The position numbers and the translations under genes were made by a program. A stretch of DNA of 64,000 bases from Leadbetterella sp040829825. GTDB taxonomy: Bacteria > Bacteroidota > Bacteroidia > Cytophagales > Spirosomataceae. Below are positions 15,715 through 24,398 of this stretch, one piece after another. The notes beneath the pieces were generated by a model that saw only the letters and a list, made by a program, of their open reading frames with translations, was not told the origin of the DNA and searched no databases. The stretch is taken from assembly GCF_040829825.1 (NCBI RefSeq), contig NZ_JBFOLH010000017.1; one strand, 5' to 3'. Every line of letters begins with the position of its first letter. The stretch's first letter is position 1.

Positions 15715-16469
15715 AGAAATTTCATAAGCCCGTAAACCGGCCCAATAAAGCCGATTTCATTTTTGGTATTAATTCGGTAGTCGAAACGCTGAAAAGTGAG
15801 AAGGAAATAGACAAGATACTGCTTCTGAAAGATATGAAGCACGTGGAAGAAATAGAAACCCTGGCCCGCAACAGGGGAATACCCGTACAGAAGGTCCCCC
15901 AGGAACGGCTGAACCGGGTGACCATGAAAAACCACCAGGGCGCCATTGCATTTGTGTCTTCGGTTAATTTTGCCCAGCTTTCCAATGTGGTAACCTCTGT
16001 TTTTGAATCGGGAGAAACCCCGCTGGTGTTGATCCTCGACCGTATCACAGATGTGCGGAACTTTGGTGCTATCTGCCGCTCGGCAGAATGCAGCGGGGTG
16101 CACGCTGTGGTGCTGCCTGCGCGTGGTGCTGCCCAGATCAACGGCGATGCCATGAAGACTTCTTCGGGCGCTCTGAGCTTTATTCCCGTATGCCGCGAAA
16201 GCGACCTGATGAATACGGTGAAATACCTCAAAAATTCAGGCTTCCAGGTGGTGTCCTGTACAGAAAAGGGGAATGACGTGGTGTATGACGTGGATTTTAC
16301 CCTTCCTACCGCTATCATTATGGGCTCGGAAGAAGACGGGATCACCGATTCGCTCATTGGAGAGTCTGATTACAAGGCCCAGATTCCGCTGAAAGGCAAG
16401 GTGGAGTCCTTGAATGTGTCAGTAGCAGCCGGAGTGATCCTTTTTGAGGCGGTGCGGCAAAGGAGCTGA
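15687..16469 (+). CDS. rlmB: 23S rRNA (guanosine-2'-O-)-methyltransferase RlmB (SpoU/TrmH family)
   Basis: The 260-residue protein has an N-terminal substrate-binding part (ADFIFGINSVVETLKSEKEIDKILL, about 25-100) and the SPOUT catalytic domain with its three motifs: DRITDVRNFGAICRSAEC, IIMGSEEDGI, and IPLKGKVESLNVSVAAGVILFE. The knot binds S-adenosylmethionine and the Asn/Arg of motif 1 and the Glu of motif 2 are in place. By family, it methylates the 2'-OH of G2251 in 23S rRNA; the closely related TrmH cannot be excluded but has no such N-terminal domain. Its ATG lies inside the GWxTD gene, 28 bp before that stop. Confidence 0.9.
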   Translation: MENRKSSGVKKFHKPVNRPNKADFIFGINSVVETLKSEKEIDKILLLKDMKHVEEIETLARNRGIPVQKVPQERLNRVTMKNHQGAIAFVSSVNFAQLSNVVTSVFESGETPLVLILDRITDVRNFGAICRSAECSGVHAVVLPARGAAQINGDAMKTSSGALSFIPVCRESDLMNTVKYLKNSGFQVVSCTEKGNDVVYDVDFTLPTAIIMGSEEDGITDSLIGESDYKAQIPLKGKVESLNVSVAAGVILFEAVRQRS

Positions 16470-16535
16470 AAGTGTAGCCGGGAGCCGGGCCTGACTTCAA
16501 TATCGTGCATGTGTGAGAATTCTCTGACGAGCCTT

Positions 16536-16575
16536 CTCAGGATCCTCACAGATGAAAACCTGTGGGGATCCTGAG
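16536..16575. terminator. Hairpin between convergent rlmB and glutamate-synthase-like gene
   Basis: CTCAGGATCCTCACAG (16536-16551) pairs with CTGTGGGGATCCTGAG (16560-16575) at 15 of 16 positions with an 8-base loop. It stands between two convergent genes and probably ends both; a U-run is weak on either side. Confidence 0.65.
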
Positions 16576-16588
16576 CGTTTGCTCGTTG

Positions 16589-18244
16589 TTATGACCTGTT
16601 GGCTTTTGCCACAATCCGCTCCTCTGCCACACTGCCAATCGTAGCCACGTTAAATACGCCCCAGTGATTGACGCTGGCGTTACGGAAGTCATCCTGGTAT
16701 TTTTTGGTGATGGTCTCCTCTTTCAGGTAGGCGCCGATAGGCGTGGTAGGGAAGATCTCCTCGTAGCTGAGCATCTGGCTGAACGAGATGCGCCGGTAAA
16801 TATGGCTGCGCGACAGGTTTTTGATGTCGTCGAGGCCGGTGGCACCTATGAGTTCCACTACGCTTTTTACGGTATTGTTGTGGTAATTGGCCACCCGTGT
16901 TTTCTTGTCTTCTACTACCAGGCCTACGGTCAGGGCGGGGTCCTGGGTAGCCACGCCCACCGGGCATTTGTTGGTATTGCACTGCAAAGCCTGGATACAG
17001 CCCACGGCCAGCATCATGGCCCTGGCTGAATAACAGGCATCTGCACCCAGCGCCAGCGCACGTACAATATGGAAGCCCGAGGTGATCTTCCCGGAAGCAA
17101 ATACCTTGATGTGTTTTTTGATATCGAGCCCGCGCAGTACGTTCACCACGAAATCCAGGCCGTCGAGCAGCGGCGCCCCCACATAGTTGGAAAACTCCTG
17201 CGGTGCGGCACCGGTACCGCCCTCTGCTCCGTCTACCGTGATGAAGTCGGGGTAGGTATCGGTTTCGATCATGGCTTTGCAGATGCTGATAAACTCGCTT
17301 TTATGGCCTATGCAAAGCTTGAAGCCTACCGGTTTCCCGCCCGAAAGCCGGCGGCACTGGGTAATGAAATCAATCAGGCCCAGCGGCGAGTCAAACGCTT
17401 TATGGAACGGAGGCGAAGCCACCAGCGTATACGGCTCGATATTCCGTGCACGGGCTATCTCCGGGGTGTTTTTGGAAGCCGGGAGGATACCGCCGTGACC
17501 GGGTTTGGCCCCCTGGGAGATCTTGATCTCGATCATTTTGATATTCGGATGCTGCGCCCTTTCCTCAAACTGTACGGGGTCAAAACCGCCGTCAGCCGCC
17601 CGGCAACCGAAATAACCGGTACCGATCTGCCAGACCACATCGCCGCCGTGCTTCAGGTGGTATTCGCTTACCCCGCCCTCGCCGGTATTGTGCGCAAATC
17701 CGCCCAGTTTGGCCCCGCCGTTCATGGCCTCTACGGCATTGCTGCTCAGCGAGCCGAAGCTCATGGCTGATATATTGAGAATGCTGCACGAGTAGGGTTG
17801 GGTACAGTCTTTATTGCCCACTTTTATTCTCAGGTTATGATCCATTTTATGGAAATCTTTGGGCGCCATAGAGTGGGCCAGCCATTCGTATCCTTCTGAA
17901 TACACATCCAGCTGGGTTCCGAAAGGCATGGTGTCGTTTTCCTTCTTGGCCCGCTGGTAAACCGTAGAGCGGTCTACCCGGTTCAGGGGCCGGCCATCAA
18001 TATCCGATTCAATAAAATACTGGTAAATTTTAGGGCGCATCTCTTCCATAAAAAACCGGAGACGCCCGAATACGGGGTAGATCCGCATAATGGAATGCCG
18101 GGTCTGTACCATATCGTAGTACCCCATTCCCGTGAAAAATACCACCGTTCCTAACACCACATACCAGTTAGGGTTCATGTAAACCGACAACAGCAGCAGG
18201 AAAATAATCAGGGCCGTTGAGAAAATAACAAACGTCTTACGCAT
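16589..18244 (-). CDS. FMN-binding glutamate synthase family protein
   Basis: A 551-residue protein with two N-terminal membrane helices (about 1-45) followed by the FMN-binding core of the glutamate synthase large subunit. Seen blocks are ISAMSFGSLSSNAVEAMNGGAKLGGFAHNTGEGG, KISQGAKPGHGG, ITVDGAEGGTGAAPQEFSNYVGAPL, and the FeS-type CIQALQCNTNKCPVGVATQDP. The glutaminase and C-terminal domains of full GltB are missing, as in the archaeal-type single-domain family. It may transfer electrons to a 2-oxoglutarate/imino intermediate, but members' true substrate is uncertain. It is a single gene, bounded by the shared terminator on its 3' side. Confidence 0.9.
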   Translation of the reverse strand: MRKTFVIFSTALIIFLLLLSVYMNPNWYVVLGTVVFFTGMGYYDMVQTRHSIMRIYPVFGRLRFFMEEMRPKIYQYFIESDIDGRPLNRVDRSTVYQRAKKENDTMPFGTQLDVYSEGYEWLAHSMAPKDFHKMDHNLRIKVGNKDCTQPYSCSILNISAMSFGSLSSNAVEAMNGGAKLGGFAHNTGEGGVSEYHLKHGGDVVWQIGTGYFGCRAADGGFDPVQFEERAQHPNIKMIEIKISQGAKPGHGGILPASKNTPEIARARNIEPYTLVASPPFHKAFDSPLGLIDFITQCRRLSGGKPVGFKLCIGHKSEFISICKAMIETDTYPDFITVDGAEGGTGAAPQEFSNYVGAPLLDGLDFVVNVLRGLDIKKHIKVFASGKITSGFHIVRALALGADACYSARAMMLAVGCIQALQCNTNKCPVGVATQDPALTVGLVVEDKKTRVANYHNNTVKSVVELIGATGLDDIKNLSRSHIYRRISFSQMLSYEEIFPTTPIGAYLKEETITKKYQDDFRNASVNHWGVFNVATIGSVAEERIVAKANRS

Positions 18245-18438
18245 TGTAAACAGGTCAATTTGGATGCAAGCTACAGCGATTTGGGAAATAAAAAAAATGA
18301 CTTATTGTTATTCAGAATAAATATAAAATAGGACGGATGGAAGAAAAATTGGTATTTTTCGATGCGGGGAATTTATTTGATCGCGACCTGACGGTAACGG
18401 AGGATTTTATTTTGTTTTTACGCGGGAAGGAATAAAAA

Positions 18439-18474
18439 AACCGGGACAACCGAAAAACATCGGCCATCCCGGTT
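18439..18474 (-). terminator. Rho-independent terminator after the GMC gene
   Basis: On the minus strand AACCGGGA (18474-18467) pairs with TCCCGGTT (18446-18439) and is followed by a run of T (the A run at 18433-18440 of the + strand). It lies 16 bp past the GMC stop codon and ends that operon. Confidence 0.85.
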
Positions 18475-18490
18475 AAAAAACAAAAACGCA

Positions 18491-20197
18491 TTAGATGTTC
18501 TGCTTCTTCAACTCATTTACGGCGTGGTCAGCTGCTCTGGCCGTCAGCGCCATATAAGTGAGTGAGGGGTTAACGCAGGAAGAAGAAACCATACAGGCAC
18601 CGTCAGTGACGTACACGTTTTCAGCTCCCCAAACCTGGTTGTTCCCGTTCAGCACAGAGGTCTTGGGATCACGACCCATCCGCGCAGTACCCATTTCGTG
18701 GATACCGATACCCGGTGCTTTTTCTTTGTCGTTATACGAACGAACATTCTTCAGCCCTGCGGCTTCCAGCATGTTCGCAGCCTCGCTTTCCATGGCTACC
18801 CGCATTTTCATTTCATTTTCACGCCAGGCTGCATCAAAGTTAATAATGGGAAGTCCCCACTGGTCTTTGTTTTGCGACAGGGTGAAACGGTTTCTCGGGT
18901 CAGGCAGGGTTTCACCGAAACCGCCTATGCCGAAGCCCCAGCCACCCAGGTGTGTGTAAGTGGCTTTCAGTTCGGCACCGATCAGGTCGCCGGCACCTTT
19001 GTTGCCCCGGCTGCCACCGCCCTGGTAGCCAAATCCGCGCAGGAAGTCGCGCTTATCCGATCCCCAGTTGGCAAACCTCGGAATATACACCCCGTTAGGG
19101 CGTTTTCCATAAAAATACATATCTTCAAAGCCTTCCCATGATCCTGATGCGCCTACGCCCAGGTGGTGGTCCATGATGTTTCTTCCCAGCTGGTCTGACT
19201 CATTTCCCAGTCCGTTAGGGTGGGTTTTTGATTTCGACTGCATCAGGATCCAGGCCGTACCCATGGCACCGGCATTCAGGAAGATCACCTTGCTGTAGAA
19301 TTCTTCGGTTTTCTTGGTGTTCCGGTCAATGGTTCTTACACCAATTGCTTTTTTCTTCTCATCGTCAAAGATCACTTCGTAAACGATCTTGTCGTTGACC
19401 AGCGTCAGGTTGTTGGTTTTTTCCGCCGCCGGCAGGGTAGCCGCCTGTGTGCTGAAATAAGCGCCGTAAGGACACCCTTTGATACATTTGTTACGGTACT
19501 GGCAGCTGGTTCTACCCAGGGCCAGCTGCTCTTCGGTAGGGTTGGTGAGGTGTGCCACACGACCGATGGTCAGGTAACGGCCTTTGAATTTGCTTTCAAT
19601 GCCTTTTCTCACCTCGCGTTCTACGCAGTTCAGCTCCATGGCCGGCTGGAAATGGCTGTCAGGCAGCACATCCAGGCCGCGCTTTTCGCCGGAGATACCC
19701 GCAAATTTTTCTACGTAGCTGTACCAGGGCTCGATATCTTTGTAACGGATAGGCCAGTCAACACCTACTCCTTCTTCGCCATTGGCCGTGAAGTCTCTTT
19801 CGTTCCACCGGTAGGTCTGGCGACCCCAGTGCAGCGACTTGCCACCGGTATGGTATGCCCGCATCCAGTCAAAGCGCTGGGTTTCTTCGTAAGGATCTTC
19901 ACTATCCTTTACAAAAAGGTCTTTGGTAGCTTCGGTAATGGTATAACCGGTCCGGATACCCGCCCAGTAATCTTTCTTCATCTGTTCGGTCAGACGGTTC
20001 CGGTGCGGGAAGTCGAACGACTCCTTCATGGCGGTGTCATACCCTTCTATATGTTTTAATTCACGTCCTCTTTCAATCATGAGGACTTTCAGGCCTTTTT
20101 CAGTTAATTCTTTTGCTGCCCATCCTCCGGAAATACCTGAGCCTACTACAATGGCGTCGTATGTTACGGATTCTTTTCCTTTTCCTTGAATATTCAT
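18491..20197 (-). CDS. GMC-family FAD-dependent oxidoreductase
   Basis: A 568-residue flavoenzyme. The N-terminus has the FAD-binding Rossmann motif VVGSGISGGWAAKELTEKG. Later features include HTGGKSLHWGRQTYRW, a 3- or 4-Cys segment CQYRNKCIKGCPYGAYFS and the C-terminal catalytic block GIHEMGTARMG...VYVTDGACMVSSSCVNPSLTYMALTARAADH with the active-site His. It has no signal of its own and likely travels with the subunit encoded just upstream. Pairs of GMC protein and gluconate-2-dehydrogenase subunit 3 oxidise sugars or glycosides in the periplasm; in Bacteroidota, 3-keto-glycoside formation is one known use. Substrate is unproven. It follows the subunit gene by 25 bp. Confidence 0.92.
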   Translation of the reverse strand: MNIQGKGKESVTYDAIVVGSGISGGWAAKELTEKGLKVLMIERGRELKHIEGYDTAMKESFDFPHRNRLTEQMKKDYWAGIRTGYTITEATKDLFVKDSEDPYEETQRFDWMRAYHTGGKSLHWGRQTYRWNERDFTANGEEGVGVDWPIRYKDIEPWYSYVEKFAGISGEKRGLDVLPDSHFQPAMELNCVEREVRKGIESKFKGRYLTIGRVAHLTNPTEEQLALGRTSCQYRNKCIKGCPYGAYFSTQAATLPAAEKTNNLTLVNDKIVYEVIFDDEKKKAIGVRTIDRNTKKTEEFYSKVIFLNAGAMGTAWILMQSKSKTHPNGLGNESDQLGRNIMDHHLGVGASGSWEGFEDMYFYGKRPNGVYIPRFANWGSDKRDFLRGFGYQGGGSRGNKGAGDLIGAELKATYTHLGGWGFGIGGFGETLPDPRNRFTLSQNKDQWGLPIINFDAAWRENEMKMRVAMESEAANMLEAAGLKNVRSYNDKEKAPGIGIHEMGTARMGRDPKTSVLNGNNQVWGAENVYVTDGACMVSSSCVNPSLTYMALTARAADHAVNELKKQNI

Positions 20198-20222
20198 TGT
20201 TAAACGATGGTTGAAAACGGGT

Positions 20223-20849
20223 TTATGAATAAGCTCTTTGATCCGGGGTAACCTTCATGCAGGGGTCAAACCTGCCCGGAACCGGGCTGTAGTCGAACGC
20301 CTTGGTAACACCATACTCTGATGAGTAGTACCCGAATATGGTAAGGTCGCGAACCAGGGTAAAGAAAGGAATAAGAGGTTCTTTTTTGGTTACATCCTCT
20401 TTTTCTTTACCTGTTTCCGCATCCACAATTTTTACCTTTTCGGCATCTTCCTTTTCAGCCCGGGCCTTGTCGCGCATGGTATGCACTACCGCCAGCTTAT
20501 TGGCTTCATCGAGGGATACAAAGCTTCCGCCCAGTTTTTTGGACTCTGCTTCCAGATCTTTCAGACCCGCTACAAAATGCTTTTGCTGTTCTTCACTGTA
20601 ACAGTCTTTCAGAAGTATTTCAATCACTTCCGGTGTCCCTGTGTCTTTAGCGCCCGGAGTGTCGGTTTTAGGAATGATCACCTCTGCAATTTCAGCAAGG
20701 AGTGAACGTTGATCCGTATCCAGACTAAACCCGGAGGCCGCAGAATCAGAGGGAGACTTACAACTGTTGAGAATGGCAGCTAAACTGGGTGCGGTCACTG
20801 CGCCACCCACCATGAGAGCTACTCTCTGTAAGGCTAATCTTCTTTTCAC
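20223..20849 (-). CDS. Gluconate 2-dehydrogenase subunit 3-like protein
   Basis: A 208-residue protein beginning MKRRLALQRVALMVGGAVTA, a twin-arginine-like and possibly lipoprotein signal (RR at 3-4, Cys30 after LNS). The region LSLDTDQRSLLAEIAEVIIPKTDTPGAKDTGTPEVIE is the hallmark of the gluconate_2-dh3 family, with the DQRSLLAEIAEVIIP helix. The small subunit helps export or assembly of the GMC catalytic subunit encoded 25 bp downstream. The start is GTG at 20849. An upstream AT-rich region holds possible promoters. An N-terminal Tat route agrees with FAD being loaded in the cytoplasm. Confidence 0.9.
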   Translation of the reverse strand: MKRRLALQRVALMVGGAVTAPSLAAILNSCKSPSDSAASGFSLDTDQRSLLAEIAEVIIPKTDTPGAKDTGTPEVIEILLKDCYSEEQQKHFVAGLKDLEAESKKLGGSFVSLDEANKLAVVHTMRDKARAEKEDAEKVKIVDAETGKEKEDVTKKEPLIPFFTLVRDLTIFGYYSSEYGVTKAFDYSPVPGRFDPCMKVTPDQRAYS

Positions 20850-21268
20850 GTATTAATACAAATGTTATGGTTGATGTAAAAACAAGTCTAAAAGTAACGA
20901 AGGATGTCAATTTTCCATGAATTATTAGGGTAATTTCTTCCTCAAACACCTCTATATAGAATATGTATAAATAATATCGGCCTGAAATGAAATCGGTTTG
21001 TGGAGATAAGATAAAATATTCAGTAGACCAATAAGTCTATTAAATGCTATATAATGTTTTTAGAGCGTAGTTAAATTTTTGTCGGATGTGATGCCTTTGG
21101 AGCTCAAAATGTTCATGTCCTGGCGGGTGATCTGTATAACCTTTAAAATTTTATTTTACCGTTTGTGTATTTCTGCTCAGCACCCGGAAGCAGAATATTT
21201 ACTTTTACCGGAACGGTGGCCGGCATGGAAACGGAACTCCCTGCCCGGCGGCCGGGATTTTTTAGACG
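20850..21268. other. 419-bp divergent intergenic region
   Basis: AT-rich region between the GMC operon (minus) and the glycosyltransferase (plus). A -7-like TACTTTTA occurs at 21200-21207 for the + strand. No gene, RNA or clear palindrome beyond the 5-bp TAGAC/GTCTA pair near 21024-21039 is seen. Confidence 0.5.
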
Positions 21269-22783
21269 ATGAACCGAAAACTTATACCCGGCACACTGGT
21301 GCTCCTGAAATTCCTCCTGCAATATTTCCTGGTCAGGGAGGTATACGAGCTGCACCGCGATGAATTCCTGCACCTGGACCAGGCCAACCATCCGGCCTGG
21401 GGATATCTCTCAATTCCCCCTTTTACCTCCTGGATCTCCCGGCTGATCAGCATGCTGGGTAACTCGGAATTCTGGATTCACTTTTTCCCGGCGCTTTTCG
21501 GTGCGCTCACCATGATGCTGGTCTGGAAGCTCACCGCTGAGCTGAAAGGAAACCGGTATGCCAAGATCCTGGCCGCCCTGTGTGTTTTGTTTTCTCCCCT
21601 TTTACGACTTAACAGCCTGTTTCAACCTAATTCTTTTGATGTGCTGGCCTGGACGGGCGTATACTATTTCCTGGTAAAATACCTGAACACCCGCCAAGCA
21701 AAATGGCTGTATGCGCTGGCCCTGACCTTTGCCCTGGGTTTCCTGAACAAGTACAATATCCTGTTTTTGCTGGCCGGGCTTTTGCCGGCGCTGCTGCTGA
21801 GCCCGCACCGTACACTAGTGCTGAAAAAAGAGTTTTACGGTGCCGTCCTGCTGGCTTTCCTGCTCATATTGCCCAATCTCCTGTGGCAGTACACCCACCA
21901 TTTCCCGGTACTTCACCATATGAAGCTTCTGCAGAAATACCACCTGGCGCACATCAGCAGAACAGGTTTCCTGAAAGATCAGCTGCTGTATGTTATCGGG
22001 GCATTACCGGTGGCAATTGCTTCTGTGTATGCATTGCTGTTTTACCGGCCGTTTTCAGCGTACCGGTTTATGGCATGGAGCCTTATCTTTACCCTGGGTA
22101 TTTTTACGTATTTTAAGGCCAAATCGTATTATGCCCTGGGCCTTTACCCCGTTTACATGGCCTGGGGAGCGGTGTACCTGGAGCGGGCGCTTCAATCGGG
22201 CCGCAAAAGGTACCTGCGGCCGCTGGTAGCCGGCCTGCCCGTGCTTTTCATCCTGCTGATTGTGCGCATTGAATTCCCGGTCAGAACGCCTGAAGAGTTT
22301 GTGGAATTTGCGAAAGCCCGTCCCGCACTGGGTATGCACCGGTGGGAGGACGGAAAAGAATATCCCCTCTCGCAGGATTTCGCCGATATGATCGGGTGGA
22401 AAGAGCTGGCAGAGAAAACGGAGAAGATATACAATGCCCTGCCGGACAAAGACCAGGTGCTGATCCTGTGCGATAATTACGGACAGGCCGGTGCCATCAA
22501 CTACTATACCCGTGGCCGGCTCCGGGCCAACTCCTTTCACGACGATTATATAGGATGGTTTGACCTCTCTAAACCTTACCGGCACCTGATCAGGGTGAAG
22601 AGTGCCGGAAACCGCGTTGAAGAGATGCAGGAAACCGGCCCGTTATTTGAAAGCGGCGTGCTGGCTGACTCAGTAAACAATGTGTTTGCCCGGGAATACA
22701 AAACCGACATCTTTGTTTTTAAGAATGCCCGAATCTCTGTCAACGACAGGATACGGGAGGAAATTAAGAGCGAGAAATGGTAA
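21269..22783 (+). CDS. Glycosyltransferase family 39-type membrane protein
   Basis: A 504-residue protein with about eleven membrane helices followed by a soluble C-terminal part (about 380-504). The first loop has the Asp-Glu pair of the ArnT/PMT group in YELHRDEFLHLDQANHPAWGYLSIPPF (residues about 24-50), the position of the catalytic acid. Members transfer sugars from polyprenyl-phosphate donors to lipids or proteins in the periplasm. The acceptor is unknown: no lipid-A or O-antigen gene is next to it. It is a single gene, convergent with the ArsC-like gene (28 bp gap). The ATG at 21269 starts right before the first helix (PGTLVLLKFLLQYFL). Confidence 0.85.
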   Translation: MNRKLIPGTLVLLKFLLQYFLVREVYELHRDEFLHLDQANHPAWGYLSIPPFTSWISRLISMLGNSEFWIHFFPALFGALTMMLVWKLTAELKGNRYAKILAALCVLFSPLLRLNSLFQPNSFDVLAWTGVYYFLVKYLNTRQAKWLYALALTFALGFLNKYNILFLLAGLLPALLLSPHRTLVLKKEFYGAVLLAFLLILPNLLWQYTHHFPVLHHMKLLQKYHLAHISRTGFLKDQLLYVIGALPVAIASVYALLFYRPFSAYRFMAWSLIFTLGIFTYFKAKSYYALGLYPVYMAWGAVYLERALQSGRKRYLRPLVAGLPVLFILLIVRIEFPVRTPEEFVEFAKARPALGMHRWEDGKEYPLSQDFADMIGWKELAEKTEKIYNALPDKDQVLILCDNYGQAGAINYYTRGRLRANSFHDDYIGWFDLSKPYRHLIRVKSAGNRVEEMQETGPLFESGVLADSVNNVFAREYKTDIFVFKNARISVNDRIREEIKSEKW

Positions 22784-22811
22784 TTGAATGATGGGTACCC
22801 TTCATGGACTA

Positions 22812-23159
22812 TTACCCGAAGATCTCATCGTACTCATCCTTCTTAAAGCCCACCAGGGTTTTCCCCCGGGCTTCCACTATCGGGCGTTTGATTACGGAGG
22901 TATGCTCCTGTATCACCGGGATAGCCGAATGCGGCTCTTCAAGCGCTTTACGGGCCGCCTCGTCAAGGCCCTTATACGTGCTGCTGGCTTTGTTAACTAC
23001 TTTGTTAATACTTGCGGCAGAGAACCATTCTTCCAGCTTTTCTGCTGAAATTCCTTCCGTTTTAAAATTATGGAAAGAAACCGGTATGTTCTTTTCCTTA
23101 AAATAAGTGAGCGTTTTTTTTACGGTGTCGCAGTTAGGGATTCCGTACAATGTAACCAT
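22812..23159 (-). CDS. ArsC/Spx-like thioredoxin-fold reductase (YffB type)
   Basis: A 115-residue thioredoxin-fold protein starting MVTLYGIPNCDTVKKTLTYF. The single Cys10 in the NCDTVKK motif is the only cysteine, as in YffB/ArsC-like glutathione-type reductases rather than Spx, which has CxxC. The C-terminal RPIVEARGKTLVGF block is typical of the family. Members reduce disulfides or arsenate; the real substrate is not known. It stands alone, divergent from the first of the three thioredoxin genes that follow on the + strand, so a shared redox role is possible. Confidence 0.85.
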   Translation of the reverse strand: MVTLYGIPNCDTVKKTLTYFKEKNIPVSFHNFKTEGISAEKLEEWFSAASINKVVNKASSTYKGLDEAARKALEEPHSAIPVIQEHTSVIKRPIVEARGKTLVGFKKDEYDEIFG

Positions 23160-23236
23160 AAAGTAAATGTTATATACAATTAACGGGAGGATCCTGAAAT
23201 TAGTTCTGCCCGTGAAACGTTAATACTATATCAGAT

Positions 23237-24283
23237 ATGCCTATGAAATACACGCTCTGTCTCTTTCTTTTTCTCCCGTTTTTCGCCCATGCCCAGGAGG
23301 TAAAATGGCAGCGCAGCCTTGCCGGGGCTTTTGCGGAGGCCCGCAGGCAGGATAAGGTGCTGTTTGTAGAGTTTTATTCACCCACCTGCCCTTATTGCCA
23401 GCGTGTAGCCCCGTTTTTTAAAGAAAAGGCTGTAGCCGACCTGTACAATTCGGCGTTTATCAATTACCAGCTGAATGTGGAAACGGAAGAGGCCGTGGCA
23501 TTTGTGAAATCAGCAGGGCTGGATGTGTACGGTATACCGTATTTCCTCTTTTTCAGGGGAGATTCCACCCTGGTGCATGCCCGTGAGGTCTCGGCTACGC
23601 TCAGCTCGGTGCTGCAACCGGGTAAAATGGTAATAGAAAAGACCTACACCGGTGAAAATTATGCCCGCCGTTTCGAGGCCGGCGAACGGAGTGAAAATTT
23701 CCTGACCCATTACGCCCTGTTTACCCGGGTGAAGCAGGATACCGTGACCAACAGGAAGGTAGTAGACGCTTTGTGGGAGGTATTTCCTGCAGAAAAGCGT
23801 AATTCTGAAACTTCCTGGATCATCCTGAAAAAAGCCCTGACCGATGCCCGGAACGGGTTTGCCGATTACTGGCTCGGTAATGTGCCGCAGGCAACGGCCT
23901 ATGAGGCGGCATCGGCCCATGGAAATGTGGAAAATGCATTCTCCCGCCTGCTTTACGGAACCCTGTTCAGCCGGGAAGCCGGTACCTTCAGCGCAGCACA
24001 ATGGAAGACACTGCGGGAAAAGTTTACCCCCGTGCTCGGCGAAAAAGAAACCCGGGGGCTGACCTGGGAAAAGGAAATGCTGGCCCACCTGCGGGAAGGA
24101 AACACGGCGGCTGCCGTAAGCACTGGGGAGCAGATGGCCGGGTTTTTTCGCGACGATGCCCCGGGCCTGACCTACCTGGCCGACACCCTGGAGAAAAGCT
24201 GCAAAGAAAAGGCCTGCAGCCAGGCCGTTTCAGCCTGGCGGGAATCGGCACGGCATTTGCCGGAGAAAGAAATTAAGAAATGA
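23237..24283 (+). CDS. Secreted thioredoxin-fold protein, first of three tandem paralogues
   Basis: A signal peptide (MPMKYTLCLFLFLPFFAHAQ) precedes a thioredoxin domain (about 25-140) with active site CPYC (Cys51, Cys54) in FYSPTCPYCQRVAPFF. The C-terminal 200 residues are helical and resemble the tails of the next two proteins (TSWIILKKALTDARNGFADYWLGNVPQATAYE). Together with these it forms a family of long periplasmic thioredoxin-like proteins. A likely action is disulfide reduction or exchange in the periplasm. A second ATG lies two codons in (23243). The gap to the next gene is 115 bp, so an internal promoter is possible. It is shorter than its paralogues by 50-65 residues. Confidence 0.86.
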   Translation: MPMKYTLCLFLFLPFFAHAQEVKWQRSLAGAFAEARRQDKVLFVEFYSPTCPYCQRVAPFFKEKAVADLYNSAFINYQLNVETEEAVAFVKSAGLDVYGIPYFLFFRGDSTLVHAREVSATLSSVLQPGKMVIEKTYTGENYARRFEAGERSENFLTHYALFTRVKQDTVTNRKVVDALWEVFPAEKRNSETSWIILKKALTDARNGFADYWLGNVPQATAYEAASAHGNVENAFSRLLYGTLFSREAGTFSAAQWKTLREKFTPVLGEKETRGLTWEKEMLAHLREGNTAAAVSTGEQMAGFFRDDAPGLTYLADTLEKSCKEKACSQAVSAWRESARHLPEKEIKK

Positions 24284-24398
24284 AGTAACATTCGGGCTTT
24301 TTCCGGTGTTCTACTACTATAAAGAGTATTTAACCTAAACAGCCGGAAGCCCCGTTACAGCAAACAGAACAGGCCTGGCGCTGATTGTTTTTAAACAT

